From: Micromonospora sp. RHAY321
GTDB taxonomy: Bacteria; Actinomycetota; Actinomycetes; Mycobacteriales; Micromonosporaceae
Direction of reading: 5' to 3'
Length of the DNA: 64,000 bases
Assembly: GCF_023896955.1 (NCBI RefSeq)
Contig: NZ_JAMHIW010000013.1
Location: forward strand, 110,400-174,399
Both the position numbers and the translations under genes were made by a program. The notes under the pieces were generated by a model. It was not told the origin of the DNA, searched no databases, and saw only the letters and a program-made list of their open reading frames with translations. Of the stretch, positions 32,598 to 41,276 are shown piece after piece (the first letter of the stretch is position 1; each line of letters begins with the position of its first letter).

Positions 32598-33205
32598 GAC
32601 CTGCGTCACTCCATCCCTGTTGTCCTGAGCCCGGCGACAACCGAGCTAAGACCGACGTTAGACCGTTTCACGACCTATGAAGGGAAAGATTCGTGTTTTG
32701 ACCTTTACTGTTGGTAAGCGGCGAAGGGGTACTACGCGGCTTTCGCCGCGCTCAGCGCCGTCTCGGGCCGTGACACCCCGTTGCGTGCGGCGCACGTCGT
32801 TCGGCTCTGGCCGTACTCGCTGGACGTGCTCATCCGGAAGGGCTGGGAAGCGCCCGACTCGTGCGACTCGGGCGGCCTCGGCGGTATCGTCCGAACTCGG
32901 GCAAGGGGCATCGCCCTCCCGAACACATCGAGCCATTGCCATGGAAGCGCTCCCATGCAAGAATCGGCGCACGCGGTTCGGGGAGCCACACCGCGCAGGC
33001 AGGGAGTCGAGGGCATCCGGTTCACCGGACGACGTCCCGCCGCCGACCGGCTGTGCGCCGGCCGATCACCACCACCACCGCCCGTCCGGGTCGGGCACCC
33101 CCCGAAGAATCCCGTATGGCGCCGGCGGCCGTCCGAGTAGGACGCCCACCGGGCCGTCTCGCCGGGCCGTACGCGAGCCCGGTCTCGCCCAAGGAGATCA
33201 GTGGC
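32598..33205. other. 608-base gene-free stretch with divergent control regions
   Basis: No convincing gene was seen here. It lies between the divergent surface-protein and cellulase genes and includes a notably AT-richer block near 32650-32720, probably the surface-protein promoter region. A CebR-like box lies at 32942. Overlapping ORFs in this interval lack family features and have shadow-type composition. Confidence 0.6.
32942..32955. promoter_or_regulatory. CebR-like operator upstream of the cellulase gene
   Basis: TGGAAGCGCTCCCA matches the 14-base palindromic CebR box known from Streptomyces (TGGGAGCGCTCCCA) at 13 of 14 positions. CebR is a LacI-family repressor released by cello-oligosaccharides. 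The site is 250 bases before the cellulase ATG, so a long leader or a promoter nearer the site is implied. No CebR gene was recognised in the window. Confidence 0.75.
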
Positions 33206-34972
33206 ATGAATGTGTGGAGAAGGCTGTCCGGCCAACGCCGGGCCCTCGCGCTCGCCGGCGCGGGCGCCCTGGTCGCCGGCGGGTTGGTGACCATACCGGT
33301 CACCGTGGCGCACGCCGCGACGCAGTGCGACGTCGCTTACTCGACGAACGACTGGCCCGGTGGCTTCACCGCGAGCATCACCCTCAAGAACCTCGGCGAC
33401 CCGGTCAACGGCTGGAGCCTCGGCTGGACCTTCCCGAACTCCGGCCAGCGGGTGCAGCAGGGCTGGTCGGCCGAGTTCACCCAGTCCGGCAGCCAGGTCA
33501 CCGCGCGCAACCTGCCCTACAACGGCAGCCTCGCCACCGGTGCGTCGATCAGCCTCGGCTTCAACGGCGCGTGGAGCGGCAGCAACCCCAAGCCGACGTC
33601 GTTCACCCTCAACGGGGTGACCTGTAACGGCGGCACGACGACGCCGCCGACCACCCCGCCGCCCACCACGCCACCGCCGACCACGCCGCCCCCGACCACG
33701 CCGCCCCCCACCGGTAGCAAGGTGGACAATCCGTACGCCGGGGTCCGGGGATACGTGAACCCCGAGTGGAAGGCCAAGGCGGACGCCGAGCCGGGCGGCA
33801 GCCGGGTCTCCAACAACCCGACCGCGGTGTGGCTGGACCGGATCGCCGCCATCAACGGCACCCCGGACAGCAGCTCCAACGGCGCCTTCGGCGTGCGTCA
33901 GCACCTGGACGAGGCCCTGCGCCAGGGCGCCGGCTACATCCAGTTCGTGATCTACAACCTGCCCGGCCGGGACTGCTCCGCGCTCGCCTCCAACGGTGAA
34001 CTGGGGCCGGACGAGCTGCCGAAGTACAAGGCCCAGTACATCGACCCGATCGCCGCGATCCAGGGTGAGTCGAAGTACAGCAGCCTGCGGATCATCAACG
34101 TCATCGAGATCGACTCGCTGCCGAACCTGATCACGAACACCTCCGGGCAGGCCGGCGGCACGGCGATGTGTGACACCGTCAAGGCCAACGGCGCGTACGT
34201 CAACGGCGTCGGCTACGCCCTGGCCAAGCTGGGGGCGATCGGCAACGTCTACAACTACATCGACGCCGGCCACCACGGCTGGCTCGGCTGGGACACCAAC
34301 TTCGGCCCGACCGCCGACATCCTGAAGACTGCCGCGGTCGCCTCCGGCAGCACGGTGAACAACGTGCACGGGTTCATCGTCAACACGGCGAACTACTCGG
34401 CCCTGCGCGAGCCGTACGTCAAGATCACTGACAACGTGAACGGCCAGACGGTGCGGCAGTCCAAGTGGATCGACTGGAACTACTACGTCGACGAGCTGTC
34501 CTTCGCCCAGGCGTTCCGCGACAAGCTGGTCTCGGTCGGCTTCAACTCCGGCATCGGCATGCTGATCGACACGTCCCGCAACGGCTGGGGCGGCTCCGCG
34601 CGGCCCACCGGGCCGGGCGCGACGACCAGCGTGGACACCTACGTCAACGGTGGCCGCATCGACCGTCGCCTCCACGCCGGCAACTGGTGCAACCAGGCCG
34701 GCGCCGGCCTCGGTGAGCGGCCCCGGTCGAACCCGGAGCCGGGCATCGACGCGTACGTGTGGGTGAAGCCCCCGGGTGAGTCGGACGGCTCCAGCCAGCT
34801 GATCCCGAACGACGAGGGCAAGGGCTTCGACCGGATGTGCGACCCGACGTACACCGGCAACGCCCGCAACGGCAACAACCCGAGCGGCGCCCTGCCGAAC
34901 GCGCCGATCTCCGGTGCCTGGTTCTCGGCGCAGTTCCAGGAGCTGATGCGCAACGCGTACCCGGCTCTCTGA
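33206..34972 (+). CDS. Secreted cellulase: CBM2 plus glycoside hydrolase family 6
   Basis: A 588-residue secreted enzyme cleaving beta-1,4-glucan. The signal peptide ends around VTVAHAATQC. A family 2 cellulose-binding module (about 37-137; NDWPGGFTASITLKN, NGWSLGWTF, GFNGAWSGSNPKP) is joined by a Thr-Pro linker (TTPPP units) to a GH6 catalytic domain (about 172-588). GH6 signatures are YNLPGRDCSALASNGEL (catalytic Asp region), VIEIDSLPNL, YIDAGHHGWLGW and the late WVKPPGESDGSS. AAGGAG lies nine bases before the ATG. Whether it acts as an exo- or endo-glucanase cannot be settled by eye. It has an upstream CebR-like box and a strong downstream hairpin. Confidence 0.94.
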   Translation: MNVWRRLSGQRRALALAGAGALVAGGLVTIPVTVAHAATQCDVAYSTNDWPGGFTASITLKNLGDPVNGWSLGWTFPNSGQRVQQGWSAEFTQSGSQVTARNLPYNGSLATGASISLGFNGAWSGSNPKPTSFTLNGVTCNGGTTTPPTTPPPTTPPPTTPPPTTPPPTGSKVDNPYAGVRGYVNPEWKAKADAEPGGSRVSNNPTAVWLDRIAAINGTPDSSSNGAFGVRQHLDEALRQGAGYIQFVIYNLPGRDCSALASNGELGPDELPKYKAQYIDPIAAIQGESKYSSLRIINVIEIDSLPNLITNTSGQAGGTAMCDTVKANGAYVNGVGYALAKLGAIGNVYNYIDAGHHGWLGWDTNFGPTADILKTAAVASGSTVNNVHGFIVNTANYSALREPYVKITDNVNGQTVRQSKWIDWNYYVDELSFAQAFRDKLVSVGFNSGIGMLIDTSRNGWGGSARPTGPGATTSVDTYVNGGRIDRRLHAGNWCNQAGAGLGERPRSNPEPGIDAYVWVKPPGESDGSSQLIPNDEGKGFDRMCDPTYTGNARNGNNPSGALPNAPISGAWFSAQFQELMRNAYPAL

Positions 34973-35036
34973 CCGGGTCGCTCCCGCACCACCCGCCGTC
35001 GGCAGTAGGTGAGGCACTGCCGGCGGCAGGTCCCCC

Positions 35037-35075
35037 GGGTCCCCGGTCCGACCGTCACGGTCGGGCCGGGGACCC
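35037..35075 (+). terminator. Hairpin terminator after the cellulase gene
   Basis: An 18-bp stem (including one G-U pair) with a 3-base loop spans 35037-35075, in the convergent gap between the cellulase gene and a minus-strand gene. No T-tract; probably works in both directions. Confidence 0.75.
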
Positions 35076-35092
35076 ACCCTCGTGCGCCGGGC

Positions 35093-35479
35093 TCAGGGCA
35101 CGGTGCGTTCGATCGCCGCCCGGCCGTGCTCGGCCAGGTCGCGGCGGGCCTTGTCCAGGTTCTCCGGGGTGAGGTCCTGCCCTCGGGCCATCACCAGGTC
35201 CTCCGGCTCCCAGGGCTGCTCCGCCCCGGTGCGGATGTTGTCCCCGCCGGCGCCGGTACCCGTCCCGGTCGCGCCGGTGCCGGCACCGTACGGGTCACCG
35301 ATCAGGTCGTCGGTGTCCGGCGCGAGATCGCCGGGCCGGTCGCGGGGCTCGGTGAAGGCCGGGGTGTCCCGGTCGGGGCCGCCCCCGGTCCGCAGCTGCG
35401 GGACGGTGCTGTCGTCGTCCACCGCGGAGGCCACCTCCTGGCTCTCCTCCAGCGGCGGTCGGCGCTCGCGATCGGTCAT
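35093..35479 (-). CDS. Hypothetical acidic protein
   Basis: A 128-residue hydrophilic protein. The ATG at 35479 follows AGGAGG at seven bases. The centre is Gly/Thr/Asp-rich and likely disordered; the C-terminal 35 residues (EPEDLVMARGQDLTPENLDKAR and onward) form a probable helix-turn-helix-shaped amphipathic pair. No signal peptide, cysteine or catalytic motif is present. Such small charged proteins are often abundant stress proteins in actinobacteria, but that is only a guess. It is upstream of nothing obvious on its strand and converges on the cellulase gene. Confidence 0.65.
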   Translation of the reverse strand: MTDRERRPPLEESQEVASAVDDDSTVPQLRTGGGPDRDTPAFTEPRDRPGDLAPDTDDLIGDPYGAGTGATGTGTGAGGDNIRTGAEQPWEPEDLVMARGQDLTPENLDKARRDLAEHGRAAIERTVP

Positions 35480-35619
35480 GGTGCTGCCTCCTGTGTCCGA
35501 CACGTTGCCTGATCCCCCTCGCGTACCCCCTGCGGCGGCGGCCATGCACGGCGCCGGCGGGGACCCGAGCGGCCGCGCGCCGACCACCCTCCGGGGCGGC
35601 CGGCGCGCACGGCGGTCGG

Positions 35620-35928
35620 TCAGGTGCCGGGTTGCTTCTCGTTGGGCGCCGGCGGTTCGGCCGGGCGCAGCCACTGCCAGAGCAGCATGAACAGACCGAA
35701 GGCGAGCATCACCAGCCCGGCCCACAGGTTGATCCGAACGCCCTCGGCCTTGTCGATCTCCGCACGGCTGTCGAAGACGCCGATCAGCGCCACGATGACG
35801 CCGTACGCCACGAAGAGCCCACCGATCACCCGGCGGATGTCGAACAGCCTCGCGGCGGCGGAGCGGCGCTGCTCCTCCTGCGTCTCGTCGATCAGCGGGT
35901 CCTGTGCCGGCTGGCCGTCGTTGCTCAT
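35620..35928 (-). CDS. Small membrane protein
   Basis: A 102-residue protein with a hydrophilic acidic N-terminus (1-30) and two membrane helices: about 35-52 (VIGGLFVAYGVIVALIGVF) and 68-88 (LWAGLVMLAFGLFMLLWQWL), then a Pro-rich tail. It begins 16 bases after the stop of the sodium:solute symporter gene on the same strand, so it is likely its operon partner, like the small subunits that accompany some SSS transporters. No functional motif. Confidence 0.75.
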   Translation of the reverse strand: MSNDGQPAQDPLIDETQEEQRRSAAARLFDIRRVIGGLFVAYGVIVALIGVFDSRAEIDKAEGVRINLWAGLVMLAFGLFMLLWQWLRPAEPPAPNEKQPGT

Positions 35929-35944
35929 CTGCCGAACCCCTTTC

Positions 35945-37606
35945 CTAGAAGACCGGGATGTAGAACAGGGCGGCCAGCGCGACCGCGATCACGCCGAGCA
36001 GCACGGGGGAGCGGTACCAGACGGCGTCACCGGCGAGCACGTCGCCCTTCAGGTCGACACCGCCCATGCCGTAGACCAGCCCGCGCAACTCCTCGTCGCG
36101 TTTCGGTGCCGTGAGCGGGGTGAGGATCGCGGCGACCACCACCGCCGTGGCGAACGCGAGGCCGGCACCCCAGAAGCTCTCCTCCAGGTCGGAGTTGAAG
36201 TGGACCACCCCGCCCTTGTAGAGCAGGTAGAGGCTCAGCGACACGAGGGTGCCCAGCAGCAGCGACCAGAAGCCGGCCAGCGCGGTCATCCGCTTCCAGA
36301 ACATGCCGATGATGAACGTGGCGAACAGCGGCGCGTTGAAGACGGAGAAGAGCGCCTGGATGTAGTTCATGATGTTGCTGAACCCGGACGCGATGAACGC
36401 GGTGCCGATGCCGACCACCACAGCCGCGACCGTCGCCCACCGGCCGATCCGCAGGTAGTACTCGTCCGAGCGGTCGCGGCGGATGTACGCCTGCCAGATG
36501 TCGTAGGTGAAGACGGTGTTGAAGCCGCTCACGTTCGCCGCCATGCCCGCCATGAACGAGGCGAGCAGGCCGGTGACCGCCACGCCGAGCACGCCGTTGG
36601 GGAGCAGGTCACGCATCAGCAGCGGGATCGCGTTGTTGTACTGGAGGTCACCGCTCTCGGCGCCGAGGCCCTTCACCGTCACCAGGGCCACCAGGCCGGG
36701 GATGACCGTGACCAGGGGGATGAACAGCTTCGGGTACGCGGCGATGATCGGCGTACGTCGGGCGGCGCTCATGTTCTTGGCCGACAGCGCCCGCTGCACC
36801 TCGGCGAAGTTCGTCGTCCAGTAGCCGAAGGAGAGCACGAAGCCCAGCCCGAAGACGATGCCCAGCCAGTGCGCGCCCAGCGGGTTGGCGGTGGTGCCGG
36901 TGTTCTCCCAGGCGTGCAGACCCGCCTCACCGAGCTTCGAGTCGCGGACCGCGTCCATCAGCCCGTTCACCCCGCCGACCTTGACCAGGCCGATCACGGT
37001 GACCGGGATGAGGCCGGCCAGGATGACGAAGAACTGGAGCACCTCGTTGTAGATCGCCCCGGACAGACCGCCGATGGTGATGTACGCCAGGACGATCGCC
37101 GCGCCGACCACGATCGCGGTCCAGAGCGGCCAGCCGAGCAGTGCCTGCATCACCAGGGCCAGCGCGTAGAGGTTCACCCCGGCGATCAGCACCTGCGCGA
37201 CGGCGAAGCTGAGCGCGTTCAGCAGGTGGGTGGGGCGGTTGAACCGCAGCCGCAGGTACTCCGGCACGCTGCGGACCTTGGAGCCGTAGTAGAAGGGCAT
37301 CATCACGATGCCCAGGAAGACCATCGCCGGCACCGCGCCGATCCAGTAGTAGTGGACCGTCATCACGCCGTACTGGGCGCCGTTCGCGGCCATCCCGATG
37401 ATCTCCAACGCGCCCAGGTTGGCCGAGACGAAGGCGAGACCGGTCACCCAGGCCGGCAGGGACCGGCCGGAGAGGAAGAAGTCCACGCTGGTCCGGATCG
37501 CCCGGCGGGCGGCGAAGCCGACCCCGAGGACGGTGACGAAATAGAGGGCCAGGATGAGGTAGTCCAGGCCGTTCATGTCGAGCCGGAGGCCGCCGCCGTC
37601 TTCCAT
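35945..37606 (-). CDS. Sodium:solute symporter (SSS family, sugar-type)
   Basis: A 553-residue SSS-family symporter with about 14 hydrophobic segments. The N-terminus MNGLDYLILALYFVTVLGVG, the substrate-region RSLPAWVTGLAFVSANLGALE (seen in two parts) and the sodium-site helix GFNTVFTYDIW are typical of the SglT-like sugar subgroup. Substrate could be a sugar or inositol; the sequence does not decide. The start ATG at 37606 was kept although an internal ATG ten codons later is possible. It precedes the small membrane protein gene by 16 bases. Confidence 0.9.
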   Translation of the reverse strand: MEDGGGLRLDMNGLDYLILALYFVTVLGVGFAARRAIRTSVDFFLSGRSLPAWVTGLAFVSANLGALEIIGMAANGAQYGVMTVHYYWIGAVPAMVFLGIVMMPFYYGSKVRSVPEYLRLRFNRPTHLLNALSFAVAQVLIAGVNLYALALVMQALLGWPLWTAIVVGAAIVLAYITIGGLSGAIYNEVLQFFVILAGLIPVTVIGLVKVGGVNGLMDAVRDSKLGEAGLHAWENTGTTANPLGAHWLGIVFGLGFVLSFGYWTTNFAEVQRALSAKNMSAARRTPIIAAYPKLFIPLVTVIPGLVALVTVKGLGAESGDLQYNNAIPLLMRDLLPNGVLGVAVTGLLASFMAGMAANVSGFNTVFTYDIWQAYIRRDRSDEYYLRIGRWATVAAVVVGIGTAFIASGFSNIMNYIQALFSVFNAPLFATFIIGMFWKRMTALAGFWSLLLGTLVSLSLYLLYKGGVVHFNSDLEESFWGAGLAFATAVVVAAILTPLTAPKRDEELRGLVYGMGGVDLKGDVLAGDAVWYRSPVLLGVIAVALAALFYIPVF

Positions 37607-37746
37607 CCCGCCACCCCTCGTCCGCCGCCCGTGTCGGTTACGCGGGCGGCGTATTACCCCGCGCGGGTGGTTTCACGCCTCCGTGTCGCGTCCGGCGTGT
37701 TGTGGGCTGCTCGGGCCTTCTCGTCCGGCTTCTGTTCCGCGACGAG

Positions 37747-37778
37747 GGGGCGCCCCGGCCGACCGGCCGGGGCGCCCC
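37747..37778 (-). terminator. Perfect hairpin terminator
   Basis: Arms 37747-37760 and 37765-37778 pair perfectly over 14 bp with a 4-base loop, just after the stop of the minus-strand gene ending at 37793 and before the symporter gene. No strong T-tract. Confidence 0.75.
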
Positions 37779-37792
37779 GTTGGTGCCGTCGC

Positions 37793-38692
37793 TCAGCGAC
37801 CCAGCACGCGGTCCAGGAAGTCCCGGTAGCGGCGCACCGCCACCCGCAACTGCTCGGTGTCCGACGAGCCGGCGTCCTGCCACCCGCCGAGCGTGGTCTT
37901 CTGCGCCGCCAGCGCGGAGGCGAGTGCCTGGATGGCCTCCTCCACCAGCGCCTGTGCCTCACCGGCGGCGGCGTGCGGATCGTCCACGAAGCGCAGCTGC
38001 ACGTCGCGCCAGCGGTCCCGGAACGCCTGTGCCGTGTCGGCGTCGAGCAGCGTGGCCGGCTCGGCCGCTACGGTCGACCCGGTCGGTAGCGCAGTCCCCG
38101 CGGAGTGCAGCGAGGTGCCGGAGGCCCGCCCGGCGAGCGCCGGGTCGGCGTCCGGCGAGACCGCGTCCGGGTCGACCATCTCCGGCGCGGCGCTGCCGTA
38201 GGCGGGCGCGGCCGGATCGGTACCCCGGTTGTCGTCGGTGTCGGTGTCGGTGTCGCGGCGGTGCAGCTCGGCCGTCGGATCGGCGCGCAGGCCCTCCCGC
38301 TCGCCGTCCTCGGCGCCGTCGCCCGGCGTGGCGGTCCGCTCGGCCCGAGGGTCCGGCTGGTCCTCGGGGCGCGGGCTGGCCAGGGCGGATGCCGCCACCG
38401 CGTCGGCCACGGTGGTGGCGCCGAACACGGTCGGCAGCGGCCCCGGCTCGTGGAACTCGCCCTCCTCGGTACGCTCGGCGGCCCTGTCGTCCCGACGGTC
38501 GTCCCGTCCGCCGGGGCCGTCGGTGCGCTCGTCGGCGAGGGACGGGTCGTCGAAGGTGCCCCGGTCGTCCAGGACGTCCTCGGGCACGTCCGGGTGGCCG
38601 GCGGCCCGGTCACCGGTCGGGGGAACCGGAACCGGTGCGGACCGGACGGCCTCCGGATGGTCGTTGCTCACCTGCTGCTCTTCCTGGCGCAT
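37793..38692 (-). CDS. Hypothetical protein with acidic disordered N-terminus, paralogue of its upstream neighbour
   Basis: A 299-residue protein. The first 200 residues are rich in Asp, Glu, Pro, Arg and Thr and look disordered. The last 90 residues (FRDRWRDVQLRFVDDPHAAAGE through LRVAVRRYRDFLDRVLG) form a helical domain that resembles the C-terminal half of the upstream neighbour (AAWEELQVRFIDSPSETVGDADELV). AGGAGG precedes the ATG by about six bases. The two genes are 11 bases apart and surely co-transcribed. Function unknown; no enzyme motif. Confidence 0.75.
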   Translation of the reverse strand: MRQEEQQVSNDHPEAVRSAPVPVPPTGDRAAGHPDVPEDVLDDRGTFDDPSLADERTDGPGGRDDRRDDRAAERTEEGEFHEPGPLPTVFGATTVADAVAASALASPRPEDQPDPRAERTATPGDGAEDGEREGLRADPTAELHRRDTDTDTDDNRGTDPAAPAYGSAAPEMVDPDAVSPDADPALAGRASGTSLHSAGTALPTGSTVAAEPATLLDADTAQAFRDRWRDVQLRFVDDPHAAAGEAQALVEEAIQALASALAAQKTTLGGWQDAGSSDTEQLRVAVRRYRDFLDRVLGR

Positions 38693-38703
38693 CGGTGGCC
38701 TCC

Positions 38704-39300
38704 TCAGCGGCTCGTGGCGTCGTGCGGGGTGTCCGGGTGGCGCTGTTCCGGCGTGCGGTGGCCGACCGGCTCCTCGCCGAGCAGGTCGGCGAAGAGTGCC
38801 CGGTAGTGCACGACCGCCTGGCGCAGTTCCTCGGTCGTGGCCTCGCCCCGGGAGTTGCGCAGGTGGATCTCGTGCGCGTCCCGGTAGTGGGTCAGCGTGC
38901 GCGCGTGCTCGACGGAGAGATGGGCGGTCTGGTCGGAGAAGTCCCCGGTCGGGTAGCCCCGCTCCTCGACGAGTCGGGTGACCAGTTCGTCGGCGTCACC
39001 CACGGTCTCGCTCGGCGAGTCGATGAAGCGGACCTGAAGTTCCTCCCAGGCGGCGGCGTAGCGGGCCCGGGACTCCGGGCTGAGCGGGGTGAGTGTGAGT
39101 TCGGCGTGCCGGCGTTCCCGGTCGCGCAGCTCGCGCTCCGCGGCGGACCGGCTGTCCTGCTCGGCCACCACCCGGTCGTACTCCGGCCCGAACCGGTTGC
39201 GCAGGGCGCGGCGTCGGGCGAGCGACCGGGCGGCCACGGCCAGCGCCGCGACGATCACCAGCACGACGAGCACGATGACGATTATCTGCGTGGGCGACAT
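38704..39300 (-). CDS. Hypothetical single-pass membrane protein
   Basis: A 198-residue protein. Residues 4-26 are one membrane helix (TQIIVIVLVVLVIVAALAVA), followed by a cytoplasmic helical part: a charged region, then WEELQVRFIDSPSETVGDADEL and a final VVHYRALFADLLG. The soluble domain is shared with the downstream paralogue. GGAGGAG lies just before the ATG at 39300; the longer ORF has no ribosome binding site. I recall this type of protein from many actinobacteria without a known function. It is divergent from the catalase gene. Confidence 0.78.
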   Translation of the reverse strand: MSPTQIIVIVLVVLVIVAALAVAARSLARRRALRNRFGPEYDRVVAEQDSRSAAERELRDRERRHAELTLTPLSPESRARYAAAWEELQVRFIDSPSETVGDADELVTRLVEERGYPTGDFSDQTAHLSVEHARTLTHYRDAHEIHLRNSRGEATTEELRQAVVHYRALFADLLGEEPVGHRTPEQRHPDTPHDATSR

Positions 39301-39546
39301 GGGCTCCTCCTTCGTTACCCGGTATTCCCTCCGCGTACTGATCGCCAATCCCGATCGGGGGGACTTTCCTCGCCGGGCCGCGTCCGATGTCGGGAGTTTC
39401 TTGCCGGCGGAGGCGCGATGACGAGGCACACAGCGTCACGTCCGGCTAAAACTTGACTCATTCCAGAAAACGCGCTTGGGTGGTTGGAGCCGGTCGGATC
39501 CGACGGCCCGCCCCCCGCACCGAACAGAAACACCTGGAGGAGAGCG

Positions 39547-41034
39547 ATGAGCGACCAGGCCGAGAAGCCGATCCTCACCACCCGGCAGGGTCACCCCGTG
39601 CACAACAACCAGCAGCAGCGGACGGTCGGCTCACGTGGCCCCGCGACGCTGGAGAACTACCACTTCCTCGAGAAGATCAGCCACTTCGACCGGGAGCGGA
39701 TCCCGGAGCGGGTCGTGCACGCGCGTGGTTTCGTCGCGCACGGTGAGTTCGAGGCGTACGGGACGATCGGTGACAAGCCGGCGGCGACGTACACCCGCGC
39801 CAAGCTGTTCCAGACCAGGGGCAGGAAGACCCCGGTGACCATCCGGTTCTCCACCGTCATCGGCGGTCGGGACTCCTCCGAGGCCGCCCGCGACCCGCGC
39901 GGCTTCGCGGTCAAGTTCCGCACCGAGGACGGCAACTGGGACATGGTGGGCAACAACCTCCAGGTCTTCTTCATCCGCGACGCGATCAAGTTCCCCGACG
40001 TGATCCACTCGCTGAAGCCGGACCCGGTGACCTTCCGCCAGGAGCCGAACCGGATCTTCGACTTCATGTCGAACACGCCCGAGTCGATGCACATGCTGAC
40101 CTGGCTCTTCTCCCCGTACGGCATCCCGAAGAACTACCGCACCATGCGCGGCTCCGGCGTGAACACCTACCGTCTGGTCAACGCCCAGGGCGAGGCTGTG
40201 CTGGTCAAGTTCCACTGGATGACCCAGCAGGGCGAGCACAACCTCACCCAGGCCGAGGCCGACGCCATCCAGGCCACCGAGCTGGGCCACGCCTCCAAGG
40301 ATCTCTACGAGGCGATCGAACGCGGCGAGTACCCGCAGTGGGAGCTCAACGTGCAGATCATGAGCGACGACGAGCACCCGGAGCTGGACTTCGACCCGCT
40401 CGACGACACCAAGGTCTGGCCGGAGGAGCAGTTCCCCTACCTGCCCGTCGGCATGATGACGCTCAACCGCAACATCACCGACCACCACAACGAGAACGAG
40501 CAGATCGCCTTCGGCACCGGCGTCCTGGTCGACGGCATCGACTTCTCCGACGACAAGATGCTGGTCGGCCGGACCTTCTCCTACTCGGACACCCAGCGCT
40601 ACCGGGTCGGCCCGAACTACCTCCAGCTGCCGATCAACCGGCCACGCGAGGACGTCCAGGTCAGCACCAACCAGGGCGGCGGCCAGATGTCGTACGGGGT
40701 GGACAACCGGGGCGGCAACCCGCACATCAACTTCGAGCCGTCCTCCGTCGCCGGCCTCCAGGAGGCCGACGAGTCCTACCGGGAGTACCGGCCGTTCGTC
40801 TCCGGGCAGATCATGAAGGCCCCGATCGAGCGGCAGAACAACTACTCGCAGGCCGGCCGCCGCTTCCGGGAGATGGCGGACTGGGAGCGCGACGACCTGA
40901 TCCTCAACCTGACCACGCTGCTGGCCCAGTGCGACAAGCACATCCAGGAGAAGATGGTCTGGCACTTCAGCCAGTGCGACGAGACCTACGGCCGACGGGT
41001 CGCCGAGGGGCTCGGCATCTCCGCACAGGCCTGA
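39547..41034 (+). CDS. katA: Monofunctional haem catalase, clade 3-like
   Basis: Converts hydrogen peroxide to water and oxygen. The 495-residue protein is the size of small-subunit catalases. The distal His is in PERVVHARGFVAHGEFE, the distal Asn in MVGNNLQVFF, and the proximal haem-ligand Tyr in FSYSDTQRYRVG. The start ATG follows GGAGGAG; the longer frame is not needed. Just upstream, an AT-richer block around 39452-39470 includes TTGACTCATTCCAG, which could be a -35 element or a Fur/CatR-type regulatory site; this is speculative. A perfect 16-bp hairpin follows. Confidence 0.95.
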   Translation: MSDQAEKPILTTRQGHPVHNNQQQRTVGSRGPATLENYHFLEKISHFDRERIPERVVHARGFVAHGEFEAYGTIGDKPAATYTRAKLFQTRGRKTPVTIRFSTVIGGRDSSEAARDPRGFAVKFRTEDGNWDMVGNNLQVFFIRDAIKFPDVIHSLKPDPVTFRQEPNRIFDFMSNTPESMHMLTWLFSPYGIPKNYRTMRGSGVNTYRLVNAQGEAVLVKFHWMTQQGEHNLTQAEADAIQATELGHASKDLYEAIERGEYPQWELNVQIMSDDEHPELDFDPLDDTKVWPEEQFPYLPVGMMTLNRNITDHHNENEQIAFGTGVLVDGIDFSDDKMLVGRTFSYSDTQRYRVGPNYLQLPINRPREDVQVSTNQGGGQMSYGVDNRGGNPHINFEPSSVAGLQEADESYREYRPFVSGQIMKAPIERQNNYSQAGRRFREMADWERDDLILNLTTLLAQCDKHIQEKMVWHFSQCDETYGRRVAEGLGISAQA

Positions 41035-41050
41035 CCCGTACCGCACCACC

Positions 41051-41086
41051 GCGAGCGCCCCGCCGGTCCGCCGGCGGGGCGCTCGC
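41051..41086 (+). terminator. Perfect hairpin terminator after the catalase gene
   Basis: Arms 41051-41066 and 41071-41086 are perfectly complementary over 16 bp with a 4-base loop, 16 bases after the catalase stop. Confidence 0.85.
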
Positions 41087-41276
41087 CGTGCCGGGCGGGG
41101 TGCATTTCGGAGCGTCGATGTCGGCGCGACGGGCGGTAGTGCAACGGCCGACGATTACGTATCCTGCCCAAGGCGCCCGCGCCGGTGCCCGGCTTCCTGG
41201 CCGGGCGCAGAGCCGGCCGGCGCGTTGCCCGGCGGTGCCGGCGCCCCTCCTGCCACCCCTGTACGGGCGAGGTCTG

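Noticed and set aside
31779..32717. A 312-residue plus-strand ORF very rich in Val, Leu and Ala
   Set aside because: It is the antisense reading of the Asp/Lys repeat gene; the membrane-like look comes from complementing GKD codons.
33640..33718. Tandem CCGCCGACCACG-like repeats
   Set aside because: They encode the Thr-Pro linker between CBM2 and GH6 and need no other explanation.
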